Source: VAZQ01 sp963725185
GTDB lineage: Bacteria; Pseudomonadota; Alphaproteobacteria; Rhizobiales; Xanthobacteraceae
Reading direction: 5' to 3'
DNA: 64,000 nt
NCBI GenBank assembly: GCA_963725185.1
Contig: CAVRXO010000003.1
Coordinates: 558,001 to 622,000 of the forward strand
Positions within the stretch are counted from its first letter, which is position 1. Each line of letters begins with the position of its first letter. The notes beneath the pieces are model-generated. The model saw only the letters and a list, made by a program, of their open reading frames with translations. It was not told the origin of the DNA and ran no database searches. The position numbers were made by a program, and so were the translations under genes. Positions 52,298 through 61,291 of the stretch are shown one piece after another.

Positions 52298-53155
52298 CTA
52301 TCGCGGCGGCGGCGGTGGCCGGCGCGCGGGCTGTTGCTGCTGGGCGCGTTGTTGCTGACTAGGCTGCGTCCGCGCCGGCGCCGGCGAGGGATCGGGCGTG
52401 GGCGCCGCCGTGACGGTTTGTACGGCGCCCTTACAATTGGTGAGCCAGACGTCGTAGATCGCGTGCTCGACCCCGTGCAGGCCCGGACTCGCCGCAAACA
52501 TCCAGCCGGTGAAGATGCGCTTGACCTCGCCTTGCAGCGTGACCTCATCGACCTCCACGAATGCGTCGGTATTGGCCGTCTCGGTCGGCGGACGGGTGTA
52601 GCAGGCGCGCGGGGTCACCTGCAGGGCGCCGAATTGCACGGTCTCGCCGATCGCGACATCGAAATTGATGATGCGGCCGGTGATCTTGTCGAGACCGGAA
52701 AAGAGCGCGCTGGTATTGGCGATCTTCTGGGTCGGCGGCTCGGCCACGATCTGGTCGCCCGGCTGCGGCGAAGTATCGACGGGCTGCGGGGCCCCGCGCG
52801 GCGGCGGGCGCTGGGCGGGCGGCAGGCCGCTGAGCGTCGGCTGGCTGGGCTGGCCGGGCTGGCCGGGCGGATTTGGCTCGATGCCGGCGACGCCTGGAGG
52901 CGGCGGCAAAGGCTGCGACTGCACGGCGCCCGGCGGTGCCAGCCGTCCGCTGCTCGGCGGCGGATAAGCGGGGGCCTGCTGCGGGTAAGCTTGAGCGTCG
53001 GGATCCGCCGGCGGCGCTTGCCGGTTGCCGTTGGGAACGCCCGCCGGCGGCCGGGGCGGCGCGCCGAAGATCGAGCCGAACTGCGCCAGCGCATCGCCCG
53101 GGCCGAGCGCGATTGCGACGGCGATGAGCACGGCGGCGAGGCGATCTCGAGGCAT
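52298..53155 (-). CDS. DUF2155 family periplasmic protein
   Basis: About 285 residues. A signal peptide ends GDALAQF, a long Pro/Gln/Gly-rich low-complexity segment spans about residues 25-140, and the conserved DUF2155 core runs from SALFSGLDKITGRIINFDVA through LQVTPRACYTRPPTETANTD to EVKRIFTGWMFAASPGLHGVEH and YDVWLTNCK. A further Pro/Gln tail ends the protein. The function is unknown; neighbours aat and NDUFA12-like are conserved in Rhizobiales. ATG 53155 is chosen over a GTG at 53170, which lacks a ribosome-binding site. Confidence 0.88.
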   Translation of the reverse strand: MPRDRLAAVLIAVAIALGPGDALAQFGSIFGAPPRPPAGVPNGNRQAPPADPDAQAYPQQAPAYPPPSSGRLAPPGAVQSQPLPPPPGVAGIEPNPPGQPGQPSQPTLSGLPPAQRPPPRGAPQPVDTSPQPGDQIVAEPPTQKIANTSALFSGLDKITGRIINFDVAIGETVQFGALQVTPRACYTRPPTETANTDAFVEVDEVTLQGEVKRIFTGWMFAASPGLHGVEHAIYDVWLTNCKGAVQTVTAAPTPDPSPAPARTQPSQQQRAQQQQPARRPPPPPR

Positions 53156-53199
53156 CCGGCGGGTTAACACGCAGATTGGGGCGGCGGAAGGGCGCGGAA

Positions 53200-53267
53200 G
53201 GGCGAATAGCGAATGGCGAATAGAAGACCTTAAGCCATTCGCTATTCGCAGCTCGCTATTCGCCCCT
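53200..53267. repeat. Inverted heptamer repeat, second copy of the accB-accC family
   Basis: Left arm GGGCGAATAGCGAATGGCGA (then ATAG) from 53200, right arm inverted (CATTCGCTATTCGCAGCTCG, then CTATTCGCCC) to about 53267, giving a hairpin just downstream of the NDUFA12-like gene. The unit is the same as at 46742-46857. Confidence 0.75.
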
Positions 53268-53270
53268 CCC

Positions 53271-53678
53271 TCACGGCCGCCACGCCTTGTAGTCGCCGGT
53301 GGCCTTGGGCCTGCGGCCCTGCGCCAGCGTCGATCCGGTGGGCCGGTGGGCGCCGGGCGTGCCGGTGAGGTTGGGCCGGTGCGGCTTCCACCAGCCGCGC
53401 GGCGTCACCTGCTCTTCGGTCGGCGGCTCGTCGACCGTGTGGTGCAGCCAGCCATGCCAGGCGGACGGCACGCAGGAGGCTTCGGCAACGCCGGCATAGA
53501 CCACCCAGCGCCGCTCGAAACCCAGCATCGGATCGATCTTGCGGCCCTTGGTGCGGTAGTAGCGATTGCCGAACTCGTCGTCGCCCACGAACGCGCCAAA
53601 GCGCGCGGTCCACAGCTGCGTGCCGAAGGTCTGGCCGTTCCACCAGGTGAAGAAGCGAAGGAAAAAGGTCTTCATCAT
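53271..53678 (-). CDS. NDUFA12-like NADH:ubiquinone oxidoreductase accessory subunit
   Basis: 135 residues. Motifs GTQLWTARFGAFVGDDEFGNRYYR, then RRWVVYAGVAEAS and PSAWHGWLHHTVDEPPTE match the B17.2/NDUFA12 family, an accessory subunit of respiratory complex I in alphaproteobacteria and mitochondria. Start ATG at 53678 (a TTG precedes it). Its presence is a good indicator of an alphaproteobacterium. Confidence 0.93.
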   Translation of the reverse strand: MMKTFFLRFFTWWNGQTFGTQLWTARFGAFVGDDEFGNRYYRTKGRKIDPMLGFERRWVVYAGVAEASCVPSAWHGWLHHTVDEPPTEEQVTPRGWWKPHRPNLTGTPGAHRPTGSTLAQGRRPKATGDYKAWRP

Positions 53679-53886
53679 CAATCAGCGCAATGCAGGTCCG
53701 GCCAAAGGTCCGAGGACAGGAGAGTGCCGCGTTCTTGCCAGTTCGGCCCTGGTCTGTAAAGCCGCGCCGCATGACCCTCTAATGAACGCCCACGTGGACG
53801 AAAAACCGGTGCCCGGCCCCACTTTCGTGAGGACAGGCTTTTCCTGAAAATGCTCTACTGATTCCGCTCGAGCGGGGCGAGGCCGC

Positions 53887-55029
53887 ATGTTGGCAAGCGT
53901 CAGGGATGCATCCACGGCTTTGGGCGATGCGTTGGCATTTGCGCCGAGCGGCCTCATCGGCGCGCTCGTTCTCGCGCTCGCGGCCGTGGCCGCCATAGTG
54001 GTGCATGAAATCCTGGTACGGCTGCTGCGCCGCCTGTTCGGCGACCAGGAGTCCTATCTGCGGTCGCTCTTGCGGGCGATCAGCGGCCTCACCCGGCTGG
54101 CGTTCCTGATCATTGCGCTCGACATCGTGCTGCCCATTGCGCCGATCGATCCCGTCGCAATCGCGATCCTGGCCAGAATGCTGACGCTTGCCACCATCGC
54201 GCTGCTCGGCTGGATCGCCATCACGGCGACCCACGTGACCGGCGACCTCTACCTGCGGCGCTTCAGCCTCGACGCCCCCGACGATCTCCTCGCCCGCAAG
54301 CACGTCACCCAGGTGCGCATCCTGCGGCGCGTGGTCGACACGCTGATCATCGTGCTGACGGTCAGCGCGGGCTTGATGACTTTCGAGTCGGTGCGCCAAT
54401 ACGGCGTGAGCCTGTTTGCCTCGGCCGGCGTGGCAGGTCTCGTGGTCGGCTTGGCGGCCCGGCCGATGCTGAGCAACCTGATCGCCGGGATTCAGATCGC
54501 CACGACCCAGCCCATCCGCCTCGGCGACGAGGTCGTGATCGAGACCCAATGGGGCCGGATCGAGGAAATCACCTCGACCTATGTGGTGATCAAGCTGTGG
54601 GACCTGCGGCGGCTGATCGTGCCGCTGAGCTATTTCATGGAAAAGGCGTTCGAGAATTGGACGCGGGAATTGACCAATCTCATCGGCGCGGTATCGATCC
54701 ACGTGAGCTACCTGACGCCGATCGAGCGGGTGCGCCAAAAGGCCGTGGAGATCGTGCGGGCTTCGCCGCTGTGGGACGGCGACGTCGTCAAGCTCGTGGT
54801 CAACGAGGCCAAGGAAACCGCGCTCGAGCTGCGGGTGCTCGCCAGCGCCCGCACATCCGGTGCGACCGCCGACTTGCGCAGCGAGATCCGGGAGAAGATG
54901 ATCGCGTTCCTGCAGCAGGAATACCCGACCTGCCTGCCGCCGCTCGCCCCCGCCGCACCGCAGCCGCAATCGCCGCAGCCGGCGAAGGCCCCCGATGTTT
55001 CCTCCCTCCCGCCAGCCAAGTCGAATTAA
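53887..55029 (+). CDS. MscS-type mechanosensitive ion channel
   Basis: 380 residues: three or four N-terminal membrane helices, the pore helix FASAGVAGLVVGLAARPMLSNLIAGIQI (Ala/Gly-rich MscS TM3), then the beta domain starting TTQPIRLGDEVVIETQWGRIEEI and RRLIVPLSYFMEKAFENWT, and a soluble C-terminal domain with a Pro/Gln-rich tail. It releases solutes on hypo-osmotic shock. Confidence 0.93.
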   Translation: MLASVRDASTALGDALAFAPSGLIGALVLALAAVAAIVVHEILVRLLRRLFGDQESYLRSLLRAISGLTRLAFLIIALDIVLPIAPIDPVAIAILARMLTLATIALLGWIAITATHVTGDLYLRRFSLDAPDDLLARKHVTQVRILRRVVDTLIIVLTVSAGLMTFESVRQYGVSLFASAGVAGLVVGLAARPMLSNLIAGIQIATTQPIRLGDEVVIETQWGRIEEITSTYVVIKLWDLRRLIVPLSYFMEKAFENWTRELTNLIGAVSIHVSYLTPIERVRQKAVEIVRASPLWDGDVVKLVVNEAKETALELRVLASARTSGATADLRSEIREKMIAFLQQEYPTCLPPLAPAAPQPQSPQPAKAPDVSSLPPAKSN

Positions 55030-55184
55030 GCCCGGGCTCTGCGGCTTTCGGCCCGCGCCGGCTGCGGCCCTTCGTGTTGCGGCGGGAAGCCGGCCTGCCT
55101 ATGCTTGCCTCCCCGGCGGGGCGCTGCAGCGCGCGCCGGCAAGCAGCGGCACAAGCCTGCGTTCCAGACAACCGGGAGGAACCG

Positions 55185-56189
55185 ATGATGGTGCGACGAC
55201 AGGTGCGGAGCGCCTTCTCGGGCGCGCTGATGTTGCTGATCGGGGTGGGCGCGATCTGCGCGCTGACGATGCTGGAAGCCGCCGCCCAGGCTTGGCCCAC
55301 CAGGCCGATCCTGGCGATCATTCCGTTCAGCGCCGGCAATGCCAATGACGTGGTCGGCCGCGTCGTGCTCGATCAGCTGTCGCAGCAGCTTGGCCAAGCC
55401 ATCGTGATCGAGAACCGGGCCGGTGCCGGCGGCACGACCGGCGTCGCCTTCGTGGCCAAGGCCGCGCCCGACGGCTACACCATCCTGGTTCATTCCTCCA
55501 CGTTCAGCGCCGCGCAGGCGATCTACAAGACCCTGCCCTATGACACGCTGCACGACTTCGCCTCGATCATTCCGCTCGGATTGCAGCCGACCGTCCTGGT
55601 CGCCTCCCCCTCCAAGGGATGGAAGAGCGTGGCCGACCTGATCGCCGCCGCCAAGGCCAAGCCCGGCTCGCTCACCTTCGCCTCCGCCGGCATTGGCAGC
55701 GCATCCCATCTGGCGGCCGAGCGCTTGCGCTTCAGCGCCGGTTTTCAAGCCCTGCATGTGCCCTACCGCGGCCCCAACGAAGCCCTTGCCGACGTGATCA
55801 CCGGCCGCATCGATTTCTATTTCCTGCCGATCGCGCCGGCTCTGCCACTGATCAACGACGGCAAGCTGGTGGCGCTCGCGGTCAGCACCGCCAACCGGGC
55901 CGCCACCTTGCCCAATGTCCCCACCACCGCGGAAGCCGGCCTCAAGGACGCGTCCTATCATTTCTGGACCGGGCTGTTCGTGCCCGTCGAGACGCCCAAG
56001 AGCATCATTGCCAGGCTCTATGACGAGACCCGCAAGGCGCTCGACGTGCCCTCGGTGCAGCAGCGGCTGGTGAAGCTGGGCGTCGATCCGATGCCCATGG
56101 ACACTGCGGAATTCGACGCCTATTTCCGCGAGGACGTGCGCTCCACCGTCAAGCTGGTGCGCGATGCCGGCATTCCGCAAACCGAGTAA
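55185..56189 (+). CDS. Tripartite tricarboxylate transporter substrate-binding protein (Bug family)
   Basis: 334 residues. A signal peptide ends EAAAQA. Bug-family marks are WPTRPILAIIPFSAGNANDVVGR, IENRAGAGGTTG, VAKAAPDGYTILVHSS, YRGPNEALADVITGRIDFYF and the LPNVPTTAEAGL loop. These periplasmic proteins bind carboxylates or other organic acids; many are orphans, as here, with no TctAB nearby. GGAGGA lies just before a tandem ATG; the first (55185) is used. The long upstream open frame over the mscS gene is a shadow. Confidence 0.93.
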   Translation: MMVRRQVRSAFSGALMLLIGVGAICALTMLEAAAQAWPTRPILAIIPFSAGNANDVVGRVVLDQLSQQLGQAIVIENRAGAGGTTGVAFVAKAAPDGYTILVHSSTFSAAQAIYKTLPYDTLHDFASIIPLGLQPTVLVASPSKGWKSVADLIAAAKAKPGSLTFASAGIGSASHLAAERLRFSAGFQALHVPYRGPNEALADVITGRIDFYFLPIAPALPLINDGKLVALAVSTANRAATLPNVPTTAEAGLKDASYHFWTGLFVPVETPKSIIARLYDETRKALDVPSVQQRLVKLGVDPMPMDTAEFDAYFREDVRSTVKLVRDAGIPQTE

Positions 56190-56277
56190 GGGGCGGCTGA
56201 CGATCGTCCAGGCGTCGCGGCATCGCCCGATATCGGTCGATAATCCGACCGTCATGAATCATGCCGGAGTGCACCTG

Positions 56278-56754
56278 ATGGATCTTGCGCCCAGGGCGTT
56301 CCGGCTGCGGCCCGCCGCCAGCGAAGATTTCCAGTTTGCCTGGTCGCTTTATCGAGACCTGATGAAGCCGCTGACGGTGGAACTGCTGGGGTGGTGGAAC
56401 GAGCTGGGACAGAAACGTGTCGTGGTGCTGGCGCTCGCGCAGGAGGGAACTTCGGTCATCGTCATCAACGAATCGGATGCCGGCTGGCTGCAAGTGGTCG
56501 AATCGCCCGATTCCATCTATTTGGTGCAGCTGTGTCTTTTGCCTTCGTTGCAAAATCGCGGCATCGGAACCGCCATCGTGAGGGAGCTCAGCGACAAGGC
56601 GACGCAAGCGGGCAAGCCTCTCATCTTGGATGTGATGAAGAATAATCGCGCGCGTTCGCTCTACGAGCGTCTTGGGTTTCAGGTGGTTGAAGTATCGCAA
56701 TACGAGTTGAAAATGCGGTGGCAGAAAGACGCCGCTGCGTGCGCGAGCAAGTAG
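56278..56754 (+). CDS. GNAT family N-acetyltransferase
   Basis: About 158 residues. FRLRPAASEDFQFAWSLYRDLM opens the fold; the acetyl-CoA loop is LLPSLQNRGIGTAIVRELSD (a Q/RxxGxG/A variant), and LDVMKNNRARSLYERLGFQVV gives the usual NxRAxxLYerlGF end. The substrate is unknown. GGAG lies eight bases before the ATG at 56278; an ATG at 56254 and the frame opening at 56164 inside the previous gene are less likely. Confidence 0.85.
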   Translation: MDLAPRAFRLRPAASEDFQFAWSLYRDLMKPLTVELLGWWNELGQKRVVVLALAQEGTSVIVINESDAGWLQVVESPDSIYLVQLCLLPSLQNRGIGTAIVRELSDKATQAGKPLILDVMKNNRARSLYERLGFQVVEVSQYELKMRWQKDAAACASK

Positions 56755-57493
56755 GCCTCGATTTCCGCCACGCCGGACGGTGCTACCGCGCAAGGCGCCG
56801 AAAGGTCTTGGAATTAATCGCTGGACTCGCGTGCAGGCGTTTGGGGAGTCCGAGTGGCCTTGGTAACCCCATACCTTCCCTGCGCGCGGGAGGGCTGGGT
56901 GGAGGCGGTAGTGCCTGGGAATTCAGGCCCGCCTCCCCTTTCGGGAGACCCGGTCCCGCTAAATTTCTGCCTTGACAATCCGCCATGACAGTCTTGCGAC
57001 AGTCTTGTCCCCAGATGTCACTTTTGAATTTGCCCTGAATCTCCGATACTTGCGGGCCTGCAACAATTCTTTCCCCGCAGTTCACAATTTCCCACCAGAT
57101 TTAGCGGTTGGTTCAGATTCTCGCACTAAGTCTTGACGGTGACGGCAGAGTCGTCCTAGCCTCTGTCCGTTCGGCGCGAGTGGTTTCGTGGTCCCGCCGG
57201 GCGCTCTCCTGACAAGGTTTGCGTAACCGCTCCATACGCCGCAACGGCTCCGGGGACCGGTGCAGCTGTGCCTGAAGAGCATGATCCCGAATGGCCCGCC
57301 CCCGCGCTGGAGGCGGTACCGGTTTTTCGGAGAAATCATGCCGGCCGGCATAACAGGGCGTGAAGCGAGGGAGTAAGCCGGGTCAAACCGGTAGAGCCGC
57401 GGTCGGGACAGGCCCGCGGGCGGAACAGGTGTCGGCGGCTTATATAAGGGTCATCCCTTTGGGCCTCCCGAACCCAAGGAAAAGGGGCAAGAG
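56755..57493. other. Intergenic upstream of nrdJ
   Basis: About 740 bp with no supported gene. It contains a degenerate rhizobial-type palindrome (57277-57341). No B12-box of a cobalamin riboswitch was found, although the downstream enzyme needs B12. A TTATATAAGG stretch near 57438 could be part of a promoter. Confidence 0.5.
57277..57341. repeat. Degenerate rhizobial-type palindrome
   Basis: GAGCATGATCCCGAA and the inverted TTTTTCGGAGAAATCATGCC, with ACCGG inside, about 37 nt apart. The pattern (GCATGATCC...ACCGGTTTTCGG...GATCATGC) is a dispersed intergenic repeat of Rhizobiales genomes, here decayed. Recalled family, not searched. Confidence 0.55.
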
Positions 57494-60400
57494 ATGCGGA
57501 TCGAGCGGCGCTATACCAAAGAGGGACAATCGGCTTACGCGGACATCGAGTTCCGCCTGACGGCGAGCGAGATTCGCAATCCCGACGGCTCGGTCGTGTT
57601 CAAGGCCGAAGACGTGGAGGTGCCGGCCTTCTGGTCGCAGGTCGCCGCCGACGTGCTGGCGCAGAAGTATTTCCGCAAGGCCGGCGTGCCGGCGCGGCTC
57701 AAGAAGGTCGAGGAACCGACCATCCCGTCCTGGCTGTGGCGCTCGGTCCCCGACCAGGAGGCTTTGGAGCTCCTTCCCGCCAAGGAGCGCTCGGTCGGCG
57801 AGCATTCCTCCAAGCAGGTCTTCGAGCGGCTGGCCGGCACCTGGACCTATTGGGGCTGGAAGGGCGGCTATTTCGACGGCGAGGCGGATGCCCGCGCGTT
57901 CTTCGACGAGCTGGTCTACATGCTGGCCATGCAGATGGCGGCGCCCAACTCGCCGCAATGGTTCAATACCGGCCTCCACTGGGCCTACGGCATCGACGGG
58001 CCGAGCCAGGGCCATTTCTACATCGACTTCCAGACCGGCAAGCTCGTCAAGTCGAAGTCGGCCTACGAGCATCCGCAGCCGCATGCCTGCTTCATCCAGT
58101 CGATCAAGGACGATCTCGTCAACGAAGGCGGGATCATGGATCTGTGGGTGCGCGAAGCGCGCCTGTTCAAGTACGGCTCCGGCACCGGCACGAATTTCTC
58201 CAAGCTGCGTGGCGACGGCGAGAGGCTGGCCGGCGGCGGCCGCTCCTCGGGCCTGATGAGCTTCCTCAAGATCGGCGACCGCGCGGCCGGAGCGATCAAG
58301 TCCGGCGGCACCACGCGACGCGCCGCCAAGATGGTGATCGTCGACACCGACCACCCCGACATCGAGCAGTTCATCGACTGGAAGGTGAACGAGGAGCAGA
58401 AGGTGGCGAACCTCGTCACCGGCTCGAAGGTCAACCAGCGGCACCTGCGCGCGATCATCAAGGCTTGCGTGAACTGCGAGGGCTCGGGCGACGATTGCTT
58501 CGACCCGGAGAAGAACCCGGTGCTGCGGCGCGAGGTCAAGGCCGCCCGCCGCAATCACGTGCCCGACCCCTATATCAAGCGCGTCATCCAGTTCGCCCGG
58601 CAGGGCTGCACCGATCTGCATTTCCCGATCTACGACACCGATTGGGATTCGGAGGCCTACCTCACGGTCTCCGGCCAGAACTCCAACAACACCGTGCGGG
58701 TGACCGACGAGTTCCTCAAGACCGTCGAGGCCGACGGCGAATGGGATCTGACCTGGCGCACCACCGGCAAGATCGCCAAGACCCTCAAGGCGCGCGACCT
58801 GTGGGACAAGATCGGCTACGCCGCCTGGGCCAGCGCCGATCCGGGCCTGCAGTTCCACACCGCCATCAACGATTGGCACACCTGCCCGGCTTCGGGGGAG
58901 ATCCGCGCCTCCAATCCGTGCTCGGAATACATGTTCCTGGACGATACCGCCTGCAATCTGGCGTCGCTCAACCTCTTGGCGTTTCACACCCCCTCCTCTC
59001 CCTCCCCCACAAGCGGGGCAGGATTGGAGGGCGGGCAGTTCGACCTCGATGGCTACGAGCACGGGGTGCGGCTGTGGACCGTGGTGCTCGAGATCTCGGT
59101 GCTGATGGCGCAGTTCCCTTCGCGCGAGATCGCCCAGCTCTCGTTCGAGTTCCGCACGCTCGGTCTCGGCTACGCCAATATCGGTGGCCTCCTGATGTCG
59201 TCAGGCATCCCCTATGACAGCGATGCCGGCCGCCAGATCTGCGGCACGCTGACCTCGATCATGACCGGGGTGAGCTATGCCACCTCGGCCGAGATGGCAG
59301 CGCAGCTCGGCGCCTTCCCGGGCTACCGGAAGAACCGCGAGCACATGCTGCGGGTGATCCGCAATCACCGCCGCGCCGCCCATGGCGAGCGCTCCGGCTA
59401 TGAGAAAGTGGCGACGCCCCCGGTGCCGCTCGACCACAAGGCTTGCCCCGATCCGCGCATGAGCGAGCACGCCCGGCGCGCCTGGGACCGGGCGCTCGCG
59501 CTCGGCGGCGAGCACGGCTTTCGCAACGCGCAGGTGAGCGTGATCGCGCCCACCGGCACCATCGCGCTGGTGATGGATTGCGACACCACCGGCATCGAGC
59601 CCGATTTCGCCCTGGTGAAATTCAAGAAGCTCGCCGGCGGCGGCTATTTCAAGATCATCAACCGCGCGGTGCCCGAAGCGCTGCGCGTGCTCGGTTATGG
59701 CGAAGCCCAGATCGCCGAGATCGAGGCCTATGCGGTCGGCCACGGCTCGCTCGGCCAAGCCCCCGGCATCAACCACACGACGCTCAAAGCCAAGGGCTTC
59801 GGCCCGCAGGCGATCGAGCGGATCGAGAAGGCGCTGCCCACCGCCTTCGACATCAAGTTCGCCTTCAACAAGTGGACGCTGGGAGAGGAGTTCTGCCGCG
59901 ACGTGCTCGGCATCGAGCCGGCCGATCTCGATTCCGTCGGCTTCGACCTGCTCGCCCATATCGGCTTTGGCAAGCGCGAGATCGAGGCCGCCAATATCCA
60001 TGTCTGCGGCGCCATGACGGTCGAGGGCGCCCCGCATCTCAAGCCCGAGCATTATGCGGTGTTCGACTGCGCCAATCCGTGCGGGCGCACCGGCAAGCGC
60101 TATCTCTCGGTCGAGAGCCATATCCGCATGCTGGCGGCCGCGCAGCCCTTCATCACCGGCGCCATCTCCAAGACCATCAACATGCCCAACGACGCCACGG
60201 TCGAGGACTGCAAGGCGGCCTATCTGTTGTCCTGGAAGCTCGCCCTCAAGGCCAATGCGCTCTACCGCGACGGCTCCAAGCTGTCGCAGCCGCTGCAATC
60301 GCAGCTCATCGCCGACGACGATGAAGAGGAAGAGATCGAGGCGTTCCTGGAGAAGCCCGCCACCGCACGCGCGTCGGCGCTGGCCGAGCGGGTGGTCGAG

Positions 60401-61291
60401 AAGGTGGTCGAGCGCATCGTGGTCATGCGCGAGCGCGAACGCATGCCCGACCGCCGCAAGGGCTATACCCAGAAGGCGGTGGTCGGCGGCCACAAGGTCT
60501 ATCTGCGCACCGGCGAATACGACGACGGCAGGCTCGGCGAGATCTTCATCGACATGCACAAGGAGGGCGCAGCGCTGCGCTCGATCCTCAACAATTTCGC
60601 GATCGCGGTGTCGCTCGGCCTGCAATACGGCGTGCCGCTCGAGGAATATGTCGATGCCTTCACCTTCACCCGCTTCGAGCCCTCGGGCCCGGTGCAGGGC
60701 AACGATTCGATCAAATTCGCGACATCGATCCTCGACTATGTATTCCGCGAGCTCGCGGTCAGCTATCAGGAGCGCTTCGATCTCGCCCATGTGGAGCCGA
60801 ACGAAGGCAGCTTCGACGCGCTCGGCCGCGGGGTCGAGGAGGGCAAGCCCTCCCCGGCCGCGGCGCGCTACGTGTCGAAGGGTTTGACCCGCTCGCGGAC
60901 CGACAAGCTCGTGGTTATGCCAGGAGGTGCGGCGACCTCTGCACCCTCCCCCCTCGTGGGGGAGGGTCGCGGCGGGAGTTCGGCCGCGCCCAAGGTCACC
61001 GCCCTGGCCGGCGGCTCCGCCCGCGGCGAAGCCACGCGAGCCGATGCCGGGTCCGCTGCGGCGCTGCGGGCCGCACCCGAGCCGAAGCTCTCGCCCACCG
61101 AGCGGCTTGAGCAGCAACAGCTGCCGTTCCTGCGCAACGAGGCCCGCGCCAACGCCGCCGAGCGGCGCGCCCAGGCCAAGGCCAAGGGCTACGAAGGCGA
61201 AGCCTGCGGCGAATGCGGCAACTTCACCCTGGTGCGCAACGGCACCTGCATGAAGTGCGACACCTGCGGCAGCACCACGGGGTGCAGCTGA
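57494..61291 (+). CDS. nrdJ: Vitamin B12-dependent (class II) ribonucleotide reductase
   Basis: 1265 residues. Catalytic domain: NSPQWFNTGLHWAYGI, SGTGTNFSKLRGDGERL, GGTTRRAAKMVIVDTDHPDI, then SNPCSEYMFLDDTACNLASLN, the APTGTIALVMDCDTTGIEPD segment, and ISKTINMPNDATVEDC. The C-terminal domain carries GNDSIKFATSILDYVFRELA and a zinc-binding tail (CGECGNFTLVRNGTCMKCDT, then CGSTTGC). It makes deoxynucleotides with adenosylcobalamin, with or without oxygen. Two in-frame Pro/Gly stretches (TPSSPSPTSGAGLEGG near residue 500; APSPLVGEGRGG near 1151) coincide with palindromic repeats and look like inserted elements. Confidence 0.95.
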   Translation: MRIERRYTKEGQSAYADIEFRLTASEIRNPDGSVVFKAEDVEVPAFWSQVAADVLAQKYFRKAGVPARLKKVEEPTIPSWLWRSVPDQEALELLPAKERSVGEHSSKQVFERLAGTWTYWGWKGGYFDGEADARAFFDELVYMLAMQMAAPNSPQWFNTGLHWAYGIDGPSQGHFYIDFQTGKLVKSKSAYEHPQPHACFIQSIKDDLVNEGGIMDLWVREARLFKYGSGTGTNFSKLRGDGERLAGGGRSSGLMSFLKIGDRAAGAIKSGGTTRRAAKMVIVDTDHPDIEQFIDWKVNEEQKVANLVTGSKVNQRHLRAIIKACVNCEGSGDDCFDPEKNPVLRREVKAARRNHVPDPYIKRVIQFARQGCTDLHFPIYDTDWDSEAYLTVSGQNSNNTVRVTDEFLKTVEADGEWDLTWRTTGKIAKTLKARDLWDKIGYAAWASADPGLQFHTAINDWHTCPASGEIRASNPCSEYMFLDDTACNLASLNLLAFHTPSSPSPTSGAGLEGGQFDLDGYEHGVRLWTVVLEISVLMAQFPSREIAQLSFEFRTLGLGYANIGGLLMSSGIPYDSDAGRQICGTLTSIMTGVSYATSAEMAAQLGAFPGYRKNREHMLRVIRNHRRAAHGERSGYEKVATPPVPLDHKACPDPRMSEHARRAWDRALALGGEHGFRNAQVSVIAPTGTIALVMDCDTTGIEPDFALVKFKKLAGGGYFKIINRAVPEALRVLGYGEAQIAEIEAYAVGHGSLGQAPGINHTTLKAKGFGPQAIERIEKALPTAFDIKFAFNKWTLGEEFCRDVLGIEPADLDSVGFDLLAHIGFGKREIEAANIHVCGAMTVEGAPHLKPEHYAVFDCANPCGRTGKRYLSVESHIRMLAAAQPFITGAISKTINMPNDATVEDCKAAYLLSWKLALKANALYRDGSKLSQPLQSQLIADDDEEEEIEAFLEKPATARASALAERVVEKVVERIVVMRERERMPDRRKGYTQKAVVGGHKVYLRTGEYDDGRLGEIFIDMHKEGAALRSILNNFAIAVSLGLQYGVPLEEYVDAFTFTRFEPSGPVQGNDSIKFATSILDYVFRELAVSYQERFDLAHVEPNEGSFDALGRGVEEGKPSPAAARYVSKGLTRSRTDKLVVMPGGAATSAPSPLVGEGRGGSSAAPKVTALAGGSARGEATRADAGSAAALRAAPEPKLSPTERLEQQQLPFLRNEARANAAERRAQAKAKGYEGEACGECGNFTLVRNGTCMKCDTCGSTTGCS
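58991..59033. repeat. Palindromic element inside nrdJ, copy 1
   Basis: CTCCCTCCCCCACAAGCGGG, then GCAGGATTGGAGGGCGGG: an imperfect hairpin of the CCCTCCCCC/GGGGGAGGG kind, in frame and encoding TPSSPSPTSGAGLEGG. Confidence 0.65.
60943..60967. repeat. Palindromic element inside nrdJ, copy 2
   Basis: ACCCTCCCCC, CTCGT loop, GGGGGAGGGT: a perfect 10-bp stem within the coding sequence, encoding APSPLVGEGR. It lies in a Gly/Ala-rich linker before the zinc tail. Confidence 0.8.

Noticed and set aside
54549..55184. Long N-terminal extension of the Bug-family protein
   Set aside because: It overlaps mscS in another frame, and a signal peptide with a strong ribosome-binding site starts at 55185.
56755..57493. 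Cobalamin riboswitch upstream of nrdJ
   Set aside because: No B12-box or associated helices could be recognised by eye.
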